Origin: Microcoleus sp. FACHB-DQ6
GTDB lineage: Bacteria; Cyanobacteriota; Cyanobacteriia; Cyanobacteriales; Microcoleaceae
Reading direction: 5' to 3'
Assembly (NCBI GenBank): GCA_014695175.1
Contig: JACJNV010000065.1
Span: forward strand, 1-42,715
Length of the DNA stretch: 42,715 nucleotides
Shown: one piece after another, positions 35,525-42,715 of the stretch
Layout: each line of letters opens with the position of its first letter
How positions within the stretch are numbered: the first letter of the stretch is position 1
The notes under the pieces: model-generated
Told to the model about the DNA's origin: nothing
Databases searched by the model: none
The model's input: only the letters and a program-made list of their open reading frames with translations
Program-made: the position numbers and the translations under genes

Positions 35525-35660
35525 AAATGATATTTATTTGCTGGTCATTTGTAGGGATACGGCACTGCCGTATCCTAAATCCCGCGTGATACAAATGATA
35601 TTTATTTTACGCTTGGTAAAGACAGGGCACTGCCGTGTCTTTACAGCAAATAGAGATGGC
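35525..35660. repeat. 68-bp tandem duplication carrying two GGCACTGCCGT hairpins
   Basis: AAATGATATTTATTT begins each unit (35525 and 35593). Each unit includes a hairpin: GGATACGGCACTGCCGTATC with C (35555-35575) and TAAAGACAGGGCACTGCCGT with GTCTTTA (35617-35643). The stems keep pairing through different bases, so the copies have diverged with compensation. They follow the dCMP deaminase gene and may act as its terminator. Confidence 0.75.
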
Positions 35661-35708
35661 AATTAACCAAAAAACGTCCTTACAAATTGTGAATACCGTG
35701 TAGTTCAA

Positions 35709-36194
35709 TCAATCAAACTCCTTCACAGCTTGCAAATAGTCGATCGCCGCATCTATCCTCGAAGAATACCTAAAAGCAAACTGATCGAACCAATATCCCT
35801 CATCGGAATTCTTATCCAACTTTTTCAGCCAAACCTGAGCTTGCCTAACTTTCTGTCTGTGCGTTTGTACGTCCAACTGCGGCCCCGCGACTTTTTCTGC
35901 TGGTCGCGGTTCAAGTGAAGCCACTTCCTGAGCTGTATTTGGCGCTTCGTGCTCAGCCTTAAGCGGTTCCCGTGAAGCTGCTTCCTGAGCTTTATTTTGC
36001 GATTCGTACTCAGCCTTAATTAGAGCTAAATCCCGATCCAAAGGACTAGCATACAAATTTATATCTGATGTTTTAAATGTTGCATTTGACGGCGCTTGTG
36101 CTTGCGCCGGCGCCTGACTTTTCAACTCAGCAATTTTTTGAGATGCTTGATACTCTGCCTTAAGTTCACCTAACAGGCGCTCGATAGATTCCAT
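35709..36194 (-). CDS. Slr1339-like protein (salt-stress-associated family), function unknown
   Basis: 161 residues. The N-terminus MESIERLLGELKAEYQASQK and the C-terminus VWLKKLDKNSDEGYWFDQFA with SRIDAAIDYLQA match what I recall of the cyanobacterial family named after Synechocystis Slr1339. The middle has two copies of a repeat (AEYESQNKAQEAASREPLK and AEHEAPNTAQEVASLEP). The protein is mainly helical and soluble. The VWA gene lies 72 bp upstream on the same strand, and the two may be one operon. The biochemical role is unknown. Confidence 0.65.
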   Translation of the reverse strand: MESIERLLGELKAEYQASQKIAELKSQAPAQAQAPSNATFKTSDINLYASPLDRDLALIKAEYESQNKAQEAASREPLKAEHEAPNTAQEVASLEPRPAEKVAGPQLDVQTHRQKVRQAQVWLKKLDKNSDEGYWFDQFAFRYSSRIDAAIDYLQAVKEFD

Positions 36195-36266
36195 AACTTA
36201 AACCCCCTAAAAAATCCTGCTGGGTCAACTGCCCCCAATATACTCACGGGAACTTCGCCCGCCTCC

Positions 36267-36872
36267 TCAATCAGTTATTGCATTCAGCAATACCTCTGTC
36301 AGGGTCATTCCTTCAATATCCTCCATCGTGACAGTATCAACGATATCGAATTTAGCCCCGGCGCTTTGCAGTTCGTCATCCAATATCTTGAGAAACTTAG
36401 TAGCTTCCGGCGCATTCCCTACTTGAATGAAAGAAATCGCCAGCTCTTCATCTCGATCGAGCTTCCGCGAAGCCTCTATAATGGTTTTCATCACTTCTTT
36501 GCGATCGTCCGGTTCTCCATCCGTCACCACTAATATTGTTTCCCCATTTTGCTTGGTCTTACCGGATGCTTTGCGCTCAAAAAAACTGTTCAGAGCGTCT
36601 TGCAGCACTGCACCTAAATTCGTAGTTCCCGAAGGTTCGTTTTCTTGGAAAATTTGCACGACTTTAGCGGATGTTACGTTGTCGTAGCGCTTGAAGCGAC
36701 CGGAAAACAAATAAACTGTTATGCCATCAGGATCGAGTTCTTCGCATTTATTCGCCAATGCGATCGTGGATTCTTGCATGAGCGCCCACCGACTTTTACC
36801 GCCCATCTGGTCTTTCGTGTACATACTGCCGCTTTTGTCAATGATTATGGTATAATCGCGGTTCTGAAGCAT
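36267..36872 (-). CDS. VWA-domain protein
   Basis: 201 residues forming a single von Willebrand factor A domain. The metal-ion-dependent adhesion site is complete: DKSGSM near the N-terminus, the Thr in SGTTNLG, and TDGEPDD in the second half. VWA proteins bind partners through a divalent ion, often with AAA ATPases; none is present here. It is followed on the same strand by the Slr1339-like gene. No signal peptide, so cytoplasmic. A hairpin (36918-36952) separates it from ndhN. Confidence 0.88.
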   Translation of the reverse strand: MLQNRDYTIIIDKSGSMYTKDQMGGKSRWALMQESTIALANKCEELDPDGITVYLFSGRFKRYDNVTSAKVVQIFQENEPSGTTNLGAVLQDALNSFFERKASGKTKQNGETILVVTDGEPDDRKEVMKTIIEASRKLDRDEELAISFIQVGNAPEATKFLKILDDELQSAGAKFDIVDTVTMEDIEGMTLTEVLLNAITD

Positions 36873-36917
36873 AAGATTTTTCCTGTTAATTAAGTTTTTC
36901 CCAAAAATATCAAAACC

Positions 36918-36952
36918 AGCGAGCAGAAGCTGTTGAGCTTTAGTTGCTCGCT
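36918..36952. terminator. Hairpin between ndhN and the VWA gene
   Basis: AGCGAGCA pairs with TGCTCGCT, and an inner stem pairs AAGCT with AGCTT. It is flanked by T-rich tracts on both strands (GCGTTTTTT to the right, GGTTTTG on the reverse). It would end ndhN. Confidence 0.75.
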
Positions 36953-36990
36953 GCGTTTTTTAGTTGATTTGCGATCGCAAATAGCGGAAT

Positions 36991-37467
36991 TTAAGCTGCA
37001 ACTAAAGCGTCTTTAAGTGGCTTCCAGCTAAAAGCTCGATCGCCTCCCATCTCCACTGCTATTTTAACTCGCGGTTCTAACGTCGGCAAAACAGTCAAAT
37101 ACTCAATCTCCTGATTCGACAAAATGTGCCCTTCAATAATCCACAGCACCAGTCCTTTTGCTTTCGGCGGCAAATTGTCTAATTGAGTTTGCAAAATCGG
37201 CGGCACGAACCACGTATAACCCACGGCCGCTTCGTTGCCAGTAGTTTTCTTGCCCAAATGCGGCGGCCGCACCCCGTGAACCCCCGTCAAATACATCGCC
37301 AAATCACCCAAACCCCGCGCGGAGATCGTGTGCGCCCCGTAACCCGCAGCCCTCAGCCGCCGCAGGTAGCGCCCCTCAAATCCTCCCTCTAAAGGAACGT
37401 ACAGGGCCAGCGACCCCGACTTTTCCAAATCCCGAATCACATCAGATCCCGTCGTAATCAGTCCCAT
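36991..37467 (-). CDS. ndhN: NAD(P)H-quinone oxidoreductase (NDH-1) subunit N
   Basis: 158 residues, the normal length. NdhN is an oxygenic-photosynthesis-specific subunit of the stromal-side arm of NDH-1, which takes electrons from ferredoxin to plastoquinone for cyclic flow and respiration. The blocks VPLEGGFEGRYLRRLRAAGY, GLGDLAMYLTGVHGVRPPHL and PPKAKGLVLWIIEGHILSNQ are all typical of NdhN. It is divergent from the S10 ribosomal operon, an arrangement also known from other cyanobacteria. Confidence 0.93.
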   Translation of the reverse strand: MGLITTGSDVIRDLEKSGSLALYVPLEGGFEGRYLRRLRAAGYGAHTISARGLGDLAMYLTGVHGVRPPHLGKKTTGNEAAVGYTWFVPPILQTQLDNLPPKAKGLVLWIIEGHILSNQEIEYLTVLPTLEPRVKIAVEMGGDRAFSWKPLKDALVAA

Positions 37468-37898
37468 AAATTTGTGTTTCCTGCTGTATCAAAATTTGGT
37501 CGATCGCTGCTTGCGAGCTGGAAATATTATAAATCCTAAAGTTGAGCCGAAAAATTCTCATCCCGGCCTTGACAAACGGCAAACACTTCATGTACTATTG
37601 TGAATTGTCGCCGTAAAGGATACTGAGTAGTTTGCTGCTCAAGTCCTGGCACAAACAAGCAAGACCGAGACAAAACTCGGAGATAGAGTCGGTAAAAAGC
37701 CGCAAATCTCAACCCTTGCAAGACTTCCACAAGCTCGCTCCCAAATTTAAAACTCAAATTTTAAACACAGAGGAAGGCTGTTGGTTGATAACAGTTAATT
37801 GCAGGAACACTGAAATAAATGTTTCTGCACAAGAGCAAGCGGATTGACGTAAATTTCGCAATCCGAAACCTCTTGCGTAAATAAAAGGAAAAAAATCC
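37468..37898 (+). promoter_or_regulatory. Leader region of the S10 operon with candidate promoter and hairpins
   Basis: TTGACA (37569-37574) and TACTAT (37593-37598) are 18 bases apart, a good sigma-70-type promoter pointing at rplC. This would leave a leader of nearly 300 bases. Two hairpins lie in it: TGCAGGAACA with TGTTTCTGCA (37800-37829), and CGGATTG with CAATCCG (37840-37865), the second ending 33 bases before the rplC start. A long structured leader fits feedback control by a ribosomal protein, which is known for S10 operons in other bacteria but has not been shown here. Confidence 0.5.
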
Positions 37899-38534
37899 GT
37901 GTCTGTAGGCATTCTTGGCACTAAACTAGGCATGACTCAAGTGTTTGACGACCAAGGGAGAGCAATCCCTGTCACCGTCATACAAGCAGGGCCTTGTACA
38001 GTAACTCAAATCAAAACAAAACAAACTGACGGCTACGGTGCCGTTCAAGTTGGATACAACGAAGTCAAACCAAAGGCTCTCAACAAGCCAGAACTAGGAC
38101 ACCTTGCCAAGTCGGGGGCGAATCCACTGCGCCACTTGCAGGAATACCGCTTGGAAGACACCAGTTCATTTGAATTAGGTCAACAACTAAAAGCAGATAC
38201 CTTTACACCGGGACAAATAGTAGATGTCATCGGTACCAGCATCGGTAAAGGTTTTGCAGGTTTTCAAAAGCGCCACAACTTTAAACGAGGCCCCATGTCT
38301 CACGGTTCCAAGAACCACCGCGAGCCTGGATCGATCGGGCCTGGAACTACTCCTGGTCGCGTTTATCCCGGCAAAAGAATGGCAGGACGTATGGGCAACG
38401 TTCAAGTCACCGTCCGCAAACTAACAATTGTCCGGGTGGATACAGAGCAGAATTTGCTGCTAATTAAGGGAGCAGTTCCCGGCAAAGCTGGCGCCTTAGT
38501 CAATGTTGTGCCTGAGAAAAAAGTAGGACGTTAG
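37899..38534 (+). CDS. rplC: 50S ribosomal protein L3
   Basis: 211 residues from a GTG start (AAAGGAAAAAAATCC upstream serves as ribosome site). [20 protein letters not shown] is the L3 N-terminus, and the loop [20 protein letters not shown] contains the part that reaches the peptidyl-transferase centre. It binds 23S rRNA domains VI and near the 3' end early in assembly. First gene of the S10 operon here; rpsJ (S10) itself is not next to it, as is usual in cyanobacteria. Confidence 0.97.
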   Translation: MSVGILGTKLGMTQVFDDQGRAIPVTVIQAGPCTVTQIKTKQTDGYGAVQVGYNEVKPKALNKPELGHLAKSGANPLRHLQEYRLEDTSSFELGQQLKADTFTPGQIVDVIGTSIGKGFAGFQKRHNFKRGPMSHGSKNHREPGSIGPGTTPGRVYPGKRMAGRMGNVQVTVRKLTIVRVDTEQNLLLIKGAVPGKAGALVNVVPEKKVGR

Positions 38535-38724
38535 TCAGTAGTCATTAGTCAGTAGTCAGCAGTCAGTAGATAGTGGTTGGCCGTTAGTAGCAAGCAATAA
38601 CTAAGAACTAAAAGCTGAAAACTAAGAGCTGAAAACTAAGACCTGAGAACAGACAACAGACGACAGACAACAGACGACAGACAACTAACAACAGACAACT
38701 AACAACAGACAAAGGACAAAAGAT
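38535..38724. repeat. rplC-rplD spacer of tandem short repeats
   Basis: 190 bp inside the operon made of AGTCAGT-type units (38536-38567), AACTAAGAGCTGAAA-type units (about 38600-38642), and ACAGACA/ACAACAG-type heptamers (38646-38713). AAAGGAC near the end is an SD for rplD. Confidence 0.8.
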
Positions 38725-39357
38725 ATGGTTAATTGTGTAGTGCGAAATTGGCAAGGCGAAGAAGTTGGGGAAACAACTTTAGAACTGCGCGTAGCCAAAG
38801 AAGAAAATGCGTCTCACATCGTTCACAGAGCATTGACGCGGCAACTGAATAACGCCCGTCAAGGAAATGCTTGCACCAAAACTCGATCGGAAGTCAGAGG
38901 CGGCGGTCGCAAACCCTGGCGTCAAAAAGGCACGGGTCGAGCCAGAGCAGGTTCAATCCGTTCTCCGCTGTGGCGGGGCGGCGGTGTCATCTTCGGGCCA
39001 AAACCGAGAGACTTTGAAGTCAAAATGAACAAAAAGGAACGCCGTCTCGCTTTGCGGACAGCATTCCAAAGTCGCACCGAAGACATCATTGTGGTTGAAG
39101 AATTTGCAGAGCAATTTCCGAGACCGAAAAGCAAAGAATTGCTGAGTGCGATATCCCGCTGGGGCATCGAACCCGATACAAAAGTTCTGTTAATCTTGCC
39201 AGAACCGCAACCAAACGTCTACTTATCAGGACGCAATATCGAATTAGTAAACGTCATCTTGGCAACTTCCCTGAATGTTTACGACGTTCTCGCGGCTGAC
39301 AAAATTATCGTCACATCTACAGCCATAGCTAAAATTCAGGAGATTTACGGTGAGTAA
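38725..39357 (+). CDS. rplD: 50S ribosomal protein L4
   Basis: 210 residues. The extended loop that lines the exit tunnel is visible ([40 protein letters not shown]). L4 binds 23S rRNA, and in E. coli L4 also represses its own operon by attenuation. AAAGGAC lies 7-13 bases upstream. The stop overlaps the rplW start by 8 bases. Confidence 0.97.
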   Translation: MVNCVVRNWQGEEVGETTLELRVAKEENASHIVHRALTRQLNNARQGNACTKTRSEVRGGGRKPWRQKGTGRARAGSIRSPLWRGGGVIFGPKPRDFEVKMNKKERRLALRTAFQSRTEDIIVVEEFAEQFPRPKSKELLSAISRWGIEPDTKVLLILPEPQPNVYLSGRNIELVNVILATSLNVYDVLAADKIIVTSTAIAKIQEIYGE

Positions 39358-39658
39358 AATCGACCCCCGCGACTACGCAGATTTGATCCAGCGTCCGATT
39401 CTCACCGAGAAAGCTACCCGAATGATGGAATTAAATCAATTCACATTTGACGTAGCCCCCAAAGCGACCAAGCCTCAAATCAAAGCTGCAATCGAAGAAC
39501 TATTTAAGGTGAAAGTCATCGGCGTCAACACCCAAAACCCGCCGCGCAAAAAGCGTCGAGTTGGCAAATTCGTCGGCTTTAAACCTTGTTACAAGCGAGC
39601 AACCGTAACTCTGACAGACGGAGACTCGCTCCGCAAACTCCTATTCCCAGAAGTTTAG
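39350..39658 (+). CDS. rplW: 50S ribosomal protein L23
   Basis: 102 residues. [20 protein letters not shown] is the conserved N-terminal part, and [20 protein letters not shown] the loop near the tunnel exit, where L23 docks trigger factor and SRP. The start codon is read as GTG at 39350 (CGGTGAGT), overlapping rplD, with GGAG upstream. Confidence 0.96.
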   Translation: MSKIDPRDYADLIQRPILTEKATRMMELNQFTFDVAPKATKPQIKAAIEELFKVKVIGVNTQNPPRKKRRVGKFVGFKPCYKRATVTLTDGDSLRKLLFPEV

Positions 39659-39817
39659 CCAATTTTGGATTTTAGATTTTAGATTTTAGATTGCGGTTAA
39701 CTGGTTCAAATACCAAACCCAGAAAGCTACCAAGTTAACTGAATAATCCCAAATCTAAAATCCAAAACCGCCAAGTCCTTGCATCCCAAATCTAAAATCT
39801 AAAATCTAAAATCGATT
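39659..39817. repeat. rplW-rplB spacer: inverted heptamer arrays
   Basis: A run of TTTTAGA units (about 39665-39691) and, further on, a run of AAATCTA units (about 39789-39814) are inverse complements, so the mRNA can fold a stem of about 25 bp between the L23 and L2 genes. The second array ends only 4 bases before the rplB ATG and leaves no SD. Confidence 0.8.
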
Positions 39818-40681
39818 ATGGGCATCCGTTCTTACCGACCTTATACCTCCAGCACCCGAGAACAAACCGTCTCGGACTTCGCTGAAATTACCAAATCAGA
39901 ACCAGAAAAGTCTCTAAGCAGCAACAAGCACACCAAACAAGGCCGCAACAACCGAGGCGTCATCACCTGTCGCCACCGGGGAGGCGGTCACAAACGGCTT
40001 TATAGAGACATCGACTTCCGCCGCGACAAACACAGCATTCCCGCTACCGTCAAGGCGATCGAATACGACCCCAATCGCAACGCACGCATCGCCCTCCTGT
40101 TCTACAAAGACGGCGAAAAACGGTACATCCTGCACCCGCTCAACTTAAACGTCGGTACAGTAATTGTCTCAGGCCCAGACGCGCCGATCGAAATCGGTAA
40201 CGCCCTCCCCCTGAAGAACATTCCCCTCGGTACCAGCATCCACAACGTCGAGCTAGTACCCGGAAAAGGCGGACAAATCGTTCGCTCCGCCGGCTCCAGC
40301 GCTCAGCTAATGGCAAAAGAAGGTAGCTACGTTACCCTCAAACTGCCATCTGGCGAACAGCGCAAAGTCCGCGCCGACTGCTACGCCACCATCGGTCAAG
40401 TCGGCAACACCGACGCCAGAAACATCAGCCTCGGCAAAGCAGGTCGCACCCGCTGGAAAGGCCGCAGACCCACCGTTCGCGGTAGCGTCATGAACCCGGT
40501 AGACCACCCGCACGGCGGTGGCGAAGGCAGAGCCCCCATCGGACGTCCGGGGCCTGTCACTCCTTGGGGTAAACCAGCATTGGGTGCAAAAACTCGACGC
40601 AAAAACAAGCGCAGCGACGCTTTAATCGTCCGCCGCCGCCGCAAATCTTCCAAGCGCGGCAAGGGCGGTAGACAAAGCTAG
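39818..40681 (+). CDS. rplB: 50S ribosomal protein L2
   Basis: 287 residues. [20 protein letters not shown] is typical of the N-terminal RNA-binding half, and [18 protein letters not shown] holds the conserved His near the peptidyl-transferase centre. L2 is needed for subunit joining and peptide-bond formation. The ATG at 39818 follows a repeat array, with no SD. Confidence 0.97.
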   Translation: MGIRSYRPYTSSTREQTVSDFAEITKSEPEKSLSSNKHTKQGRNNRGVITCRHRGGGHKRLYRDIDFRRDKHSIPATVKAIEYDPNRNARIALLFYKDGEKRYILHPLNLNVGTVIVSGPDAPIEIGNALPLKNIPLGTSIHNVELVPGKGGQIVRSAGSSAQLMAKEGSYVTLKLPSGEQRKVRADCYATIGQVGNTDARNISLGKAGRTRWKGRRPTVRGSVMNPVDHPHGGGEGRAPIGRPGPVTPWGKPALGAKTRRKNKRSDALIVRRRRKSSKRGKGGRQS

Positions 40682-40794
40682 TCATCAGTCAGCAGTCTTC
40701 AGTGCTTAGTTATTAACTGCTAACTAATGACTGAGGACTGATGACCAATGACTGCTGAAAGCTGACTAATGACTCCTGAATTACTAAAAAAATC
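40682..40794. repeat. rplB-rpsS spacer of GTCATCA/TGACTGA-type units
   Basis: Alternating CAGTCAT and ATGACTGA words in both orientations (e.g. GTCATCAGTCAGCAGTC, then ACTGAGGACTGATGACC) that can fold on themselves. No gene. Confidence 0.75.
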
Positions 40795-41076
40795 ATGTCT
40801 CGATCGCTAAAAAAAGGCCCCTTTGTCGCAGATGCTCTGATGACAAAAATCGAAAAACTCAACGCCGCTGGTCAAAAACAAGTAATTAAAACTTGGTCGC
40901 GATCTTCCACAATCCTGCCCCAAATGGTAGGTCACACGATCGCCGTTCACAACGGCAGACAGCACGTACCCGTCTACCTCACCGACCAAATGGTAGGTCA
41001 CAAACTCGGAGAATTTTCCCCCACTCGCACCTTTAGAGGTCACGCGAAAAGTGGTGATAAAAAGGCAAAAAGATAG
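40795..41076 (+). CDS. rpsS: 30S ribosomal protein S19
   Basis: 93 residues, complete. [20 protein letters not shown] and [20 protein letters not shown] are the conserved ends. Binds 16S rRNA in the head near the A and P sites with S13. Confidence 0.97.
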   Translation: MSRSLKKGPFVADALMTKIEKLNAAGQKQVIKTWSRSSTILPQMVGHTIAVHNGRQHVPVYLTDQMVGHKLGEFSPTRTFRGHAKSGDKKAKR

Positions 41077-41173
41077 CCGAATTAGGTGACAGGTAATAGG
41101 TAGTAGGACAAACTTTTTCCGAATTACCAATTACCTTTTTCCCAATTACCAATTACCAATTACCCAAATCGAA
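41077..41173. repeat. rpsS-rplV spacer with CCAATTA heptamers
   Basis: AATTACC units (about 41121-41165), interrupted by TTTTTC. It ends 9 bases before the rplV ATG; no SD visible. Confidence 0.75.
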
Positions 41174-41533
41174 ATGGTTATAGATACCACATCCGAAATT
41201 AAGGCGATCGCCCGTTACATCCGGACATCTCCCTTCAAAGTGCGCCGAGTCCTCGACCAAATTCGCGGCAAAAGCTACCAAGAAGCGCTGATTTTACTCG
41301 AATTCATGCCCTACCGCGCCTGCGAACCAATCGTCAAGGTTTTGCGATCGGCAGTAGCCAACGCCGAACACAACGCAGGATTGGATAAATCCAAGCTGGT
41401 AGTTTCTCAAGCTTACGCAGACCAAGGCCCAGTCCTCAAACGCTTTAGACCCCGCGCTCAAGGTCGCGCCTACCAAATCCGCAAGCCCACCTGTCACATT
41501 ACCGTAGTAGTAGCTCCGCTCGTAGAAAACTAA
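41174..41533 (+). CDS. rplV: 50S ribosomal protein L22
   Basis: 119 residues. [20 protein letters not shown] is the conserved start of the fold, and [20 protein letters not shown] the beta hairpin in the exit tunnel where macrolide-resistance changes occur in other bacteria. Confidence 0.97.
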   Translation: MVIDTTSEIKAIARYIRTSPFKVRRVLDQIRGKSYQEALILLEFMPYRACEPIVKVLRSAVANAEHNAGLDKSKLVVSQAYADQGPVLKRFRPRAQGRAYQIRKPTCHITVVVAPLVEN

Positions 41534-41590
41534 ACCAGGGAAAAACGTAATAGGTAATAAACAGCTTAAAGTTGAAAAAAATGGGTAATC

Positions 41591-41633
41591 ACCAATTACC
41601 AATTACCAATTACCAATTACCAATTACCAATTA
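41591..41633. repeat. rplV-rpsC spacer: ACCAATT heptamer array, six copies
   Basis: Six perfect tandem copies of ACCAATT, 14 bases before the rpsC start. No SD lies between the array and the ATG. Confidence 0.9.
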
Positions 41634-41647
41634 ACTCATCAACTATT

Positions 41648-42376
41648 ATGGGCCAAAAAATACATCCAATTGGTTTTCGTCTCGGCATTACCCAAGAGCA
41701 CCGCTCTCGCTGGTTTGCCGATCCCAAAAACTATCCAGAACTCTTGCAAGAAGACTATAAAATTCGCAAGTACGTTCGTAAAACGCTCAACAATGCGGGC
41801 ATTTCCTCGGTCAAAATTGAGCGTAAAGCCGATCAAATTGACCTAGAAGTGTTCACCGCCAGACCAGGCGTTGTCGTAGGTCGCGGCGGAGCAGGCATCG
41901 AAACCTTGCGCGTCGGTTTGCAGCAGCAACTCGGTAGCAACCGCCAAATCCGCATCAACGTCGTCGAAGTCCAGCGAGTAGACGCCGATGCCACACTGAT
42001 CGCAGAATACATCGCTCAGCAACTAGAACGGCGCGTATCCTTCCGCCGAGTCGTCCGCCAAGCAATCACCCGCGCTCAAAAAGTCGGCATCCAAGGCATC
42101 AAAATTCAAGTCAGCGGACGCCTCAACGGTGCAGAAATCGCTCGTACCGAATGGACACGCGAAGGAAGAGTTCCGTTGCACACGCTGCGGGCCGACATCG
42201 ACTACTCCTACTGCACTGCTCAAACCATCTACGGTATTCTCGGCATTAAAGTTTGGGTTTTCAAAGGCGAAATTATTCCCGGACAGGAACAGGAGGCTGC
42301 ACCCAATGCAGCAGTGCCCCGCACAAAACAAAAGCGCCGCCGCCAGAACTTTGAAGATCGATCGAACGAAGGCTAG
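41648..42376 (+). CDS. rpsC: 30S ribosomal protein S3
   Basis: 242 residues. [20 protein letters not shown] is the N-terminus, and the KH motif is [21 protein letters not shown]3 lines the mRNA entry tunnel with S4 and S5. The C-terminal tail ([20 protein letters not shown]) is typical of cyanobacteria. Confidence 0.97.
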   Translation: MGQKIHPIGFRLGITQEHRSRWFADPKNYPELLQEDYKIRKYVRKTLNNAGISSVKIERKADQIDLEVFTARPGVVVGRGGAGIETLRVGLQQQLGSNRQIRINVVEVQRVDADATLIAEYIAQQLERRVSFRRVVRQAITRAQKVGIQGIKIQVSGRLNGAEIARTEWTREGRVPLHTLRADIDYSYCTAQTIYGILGIKVWVFKGEIIPGQEQEAAPNAAVPRTKQKRRRQNFEDRSNEG

Positions 42377-42424
42377 CTAATTGTTAACTGTTAGTTGTCA
42401 TTTGTTAAGTGTGAGTTGTTCCAA

Positions 42425-42476
42425 ACCAATTAGCAATTAGCAATCACCAATTAGCAATTACCAATTACCAATTACC
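42425..42476. repeat. rpsC-rplP spacer: CAATTAG/CAATTAC heptamer array
   Basis: Seven or so CAATTAG, CAATCAC and CAATTAC units in tandem, related to those before rpsC. The array ends 14 bases before the rplP start. Confidence 0.85.
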
Positions 42477-42490
42477 CAACTCCCAAAGCC

Positions 42491-42715
42491 ATGTTAAGCC
42501 CTAAAAGAACCAAATTCCGCAAACAACAGCGCGGGCGAATGAGCGGTATTGCCACCCGCGGCAATACAGTTAGCTTTGGCGACTTCGCGCTACAAGCTGT
42601 CGAACCCGCCTGGATCACTTCCCGCCAAATAGAAGCCGGACGCCGCGCCATGACCCGCTATATCCGCCGGGGCGGCAAAATCTGGATTCGCATTTTTCCC
42701 GACAAACCAGTCACC
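42491..42715 (+). CDS. rplP: 50S ribosomal protein L16 (N-terminal part; cut by the window edge)
   Basis: The 75 residues present, [20 protein letters not shown] followed by [39 protein letters not shown] and FPDKPVT, are the conserved L16 N-terminus. L16 helps shape the A-site tRNA pocket. The remaining 60-65 residues lie beyond the window. Confidence 0.95.
   Translation, partial: MLSPKRTKFRKQQRGRMSGIATRGNTVSFGDFALQAVEPAWITSRQIEAGRRAMTRYIRRGGKIWIRIFPDKPVT

Noticed and set aside
37632..37847. 71-codon plus-strand frame ahead of rplC and an opposite frame at 37536-37757
   Set aside because: They lie in the candidate leader, have no SD and no recognisable motif, and cover the hairpins.
41591..42476. 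CRISPR-like array
   Set aside because: The repeats are 7-base tandem units without spacers, and no cas gene is in the window.
1..42715. tRNA or rRNA genes
   Set aside because: No cloverleaf with a recognisable T-arm and acceptor stem, and no rRNA-like segment, was seen in the intergenic regions by eye; a covariance search was not possible.

Overview
The window is chromosomal DNA from a filamentous cyanobacterium, most likely of the Oscillatoriales (Microcoleus/Oscillatoria/Tychonema type; this placement is inference). The evidence is the many HIP1-like GCGATCGC octamers, ndhN beside the S10 ribosomal operon, crtH, sipA, a DUF4327-like gene, an Slr1339-like gene, and intergenic DNA full of heptanucleotide tandem repeats and dispersed palindromes.

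Layout. 1-2.75 kb is decayed accessory DNA: an adenosine deaminase and a PLP-dependent decarboxylase, each reduced to its N- and C-terminal parts, then a Tn3-family transposon end cut by a dead IS630/ISY100-like element that carries a dispersed repeat. 2.87-7.46 kb holds a MORN-repeat protein, a long TonB-like protein, and exbB-exbD on the opposite strand. 7.7-14.4 kb is housekeeping: hemL, hisIE, an MFS transporter, a small membrane protein, two half-size GDT1-type transporter genes and upp. 15.1-21.2 kb has crtH, a pentapeptide-repeat protein and a large CBS-PAS-GGDEF-EAL protein. 21.4-28.6 kb has sipA, a small unknown gene with a duplicated leader, rbfA, a family 3 glycoside hydrolase, a DUF4327-like protein, a phasin-like coiled-coil protein, a MalK/UgpC-type ATPase, an HD-domain protein and an interrupted Uma2 gene. 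29.2-33.3 kb encodes two overlapping sensor-kinase genes. 33.4-35.5 kb is a dTMP-synthesis pair, a three-domain thymidylate synthase and a dCMP deaminase. 35.7-37.5 kb has an Slr1339-like protein, a VWA protein and ndhN. From 37.9 kb to the end runs the S10 operon (rplC-rplD-rplW-rplB-rpsS-rplV-rpsC-rplP, the last cut by the window edge).

The less ordinary content is: the MtrA-like/thymidylate synthase/DUF4346 fusion overlapping dCMP deaminase; the paired internal deletions at the left edge; S10-operon spacers built of different heptamer arrays; a duplicated leader that creates a five-codon ORF upstream of a small gene; repeat sequence that has become coding sequence in the glycoside hydrolase; and several dispersed repeat families with multiple copies in 42 kb. 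I saw no CRISPR array, tRNA, rRNA or recognisable defence island. All calls come from reading the sequence; no database search was run.
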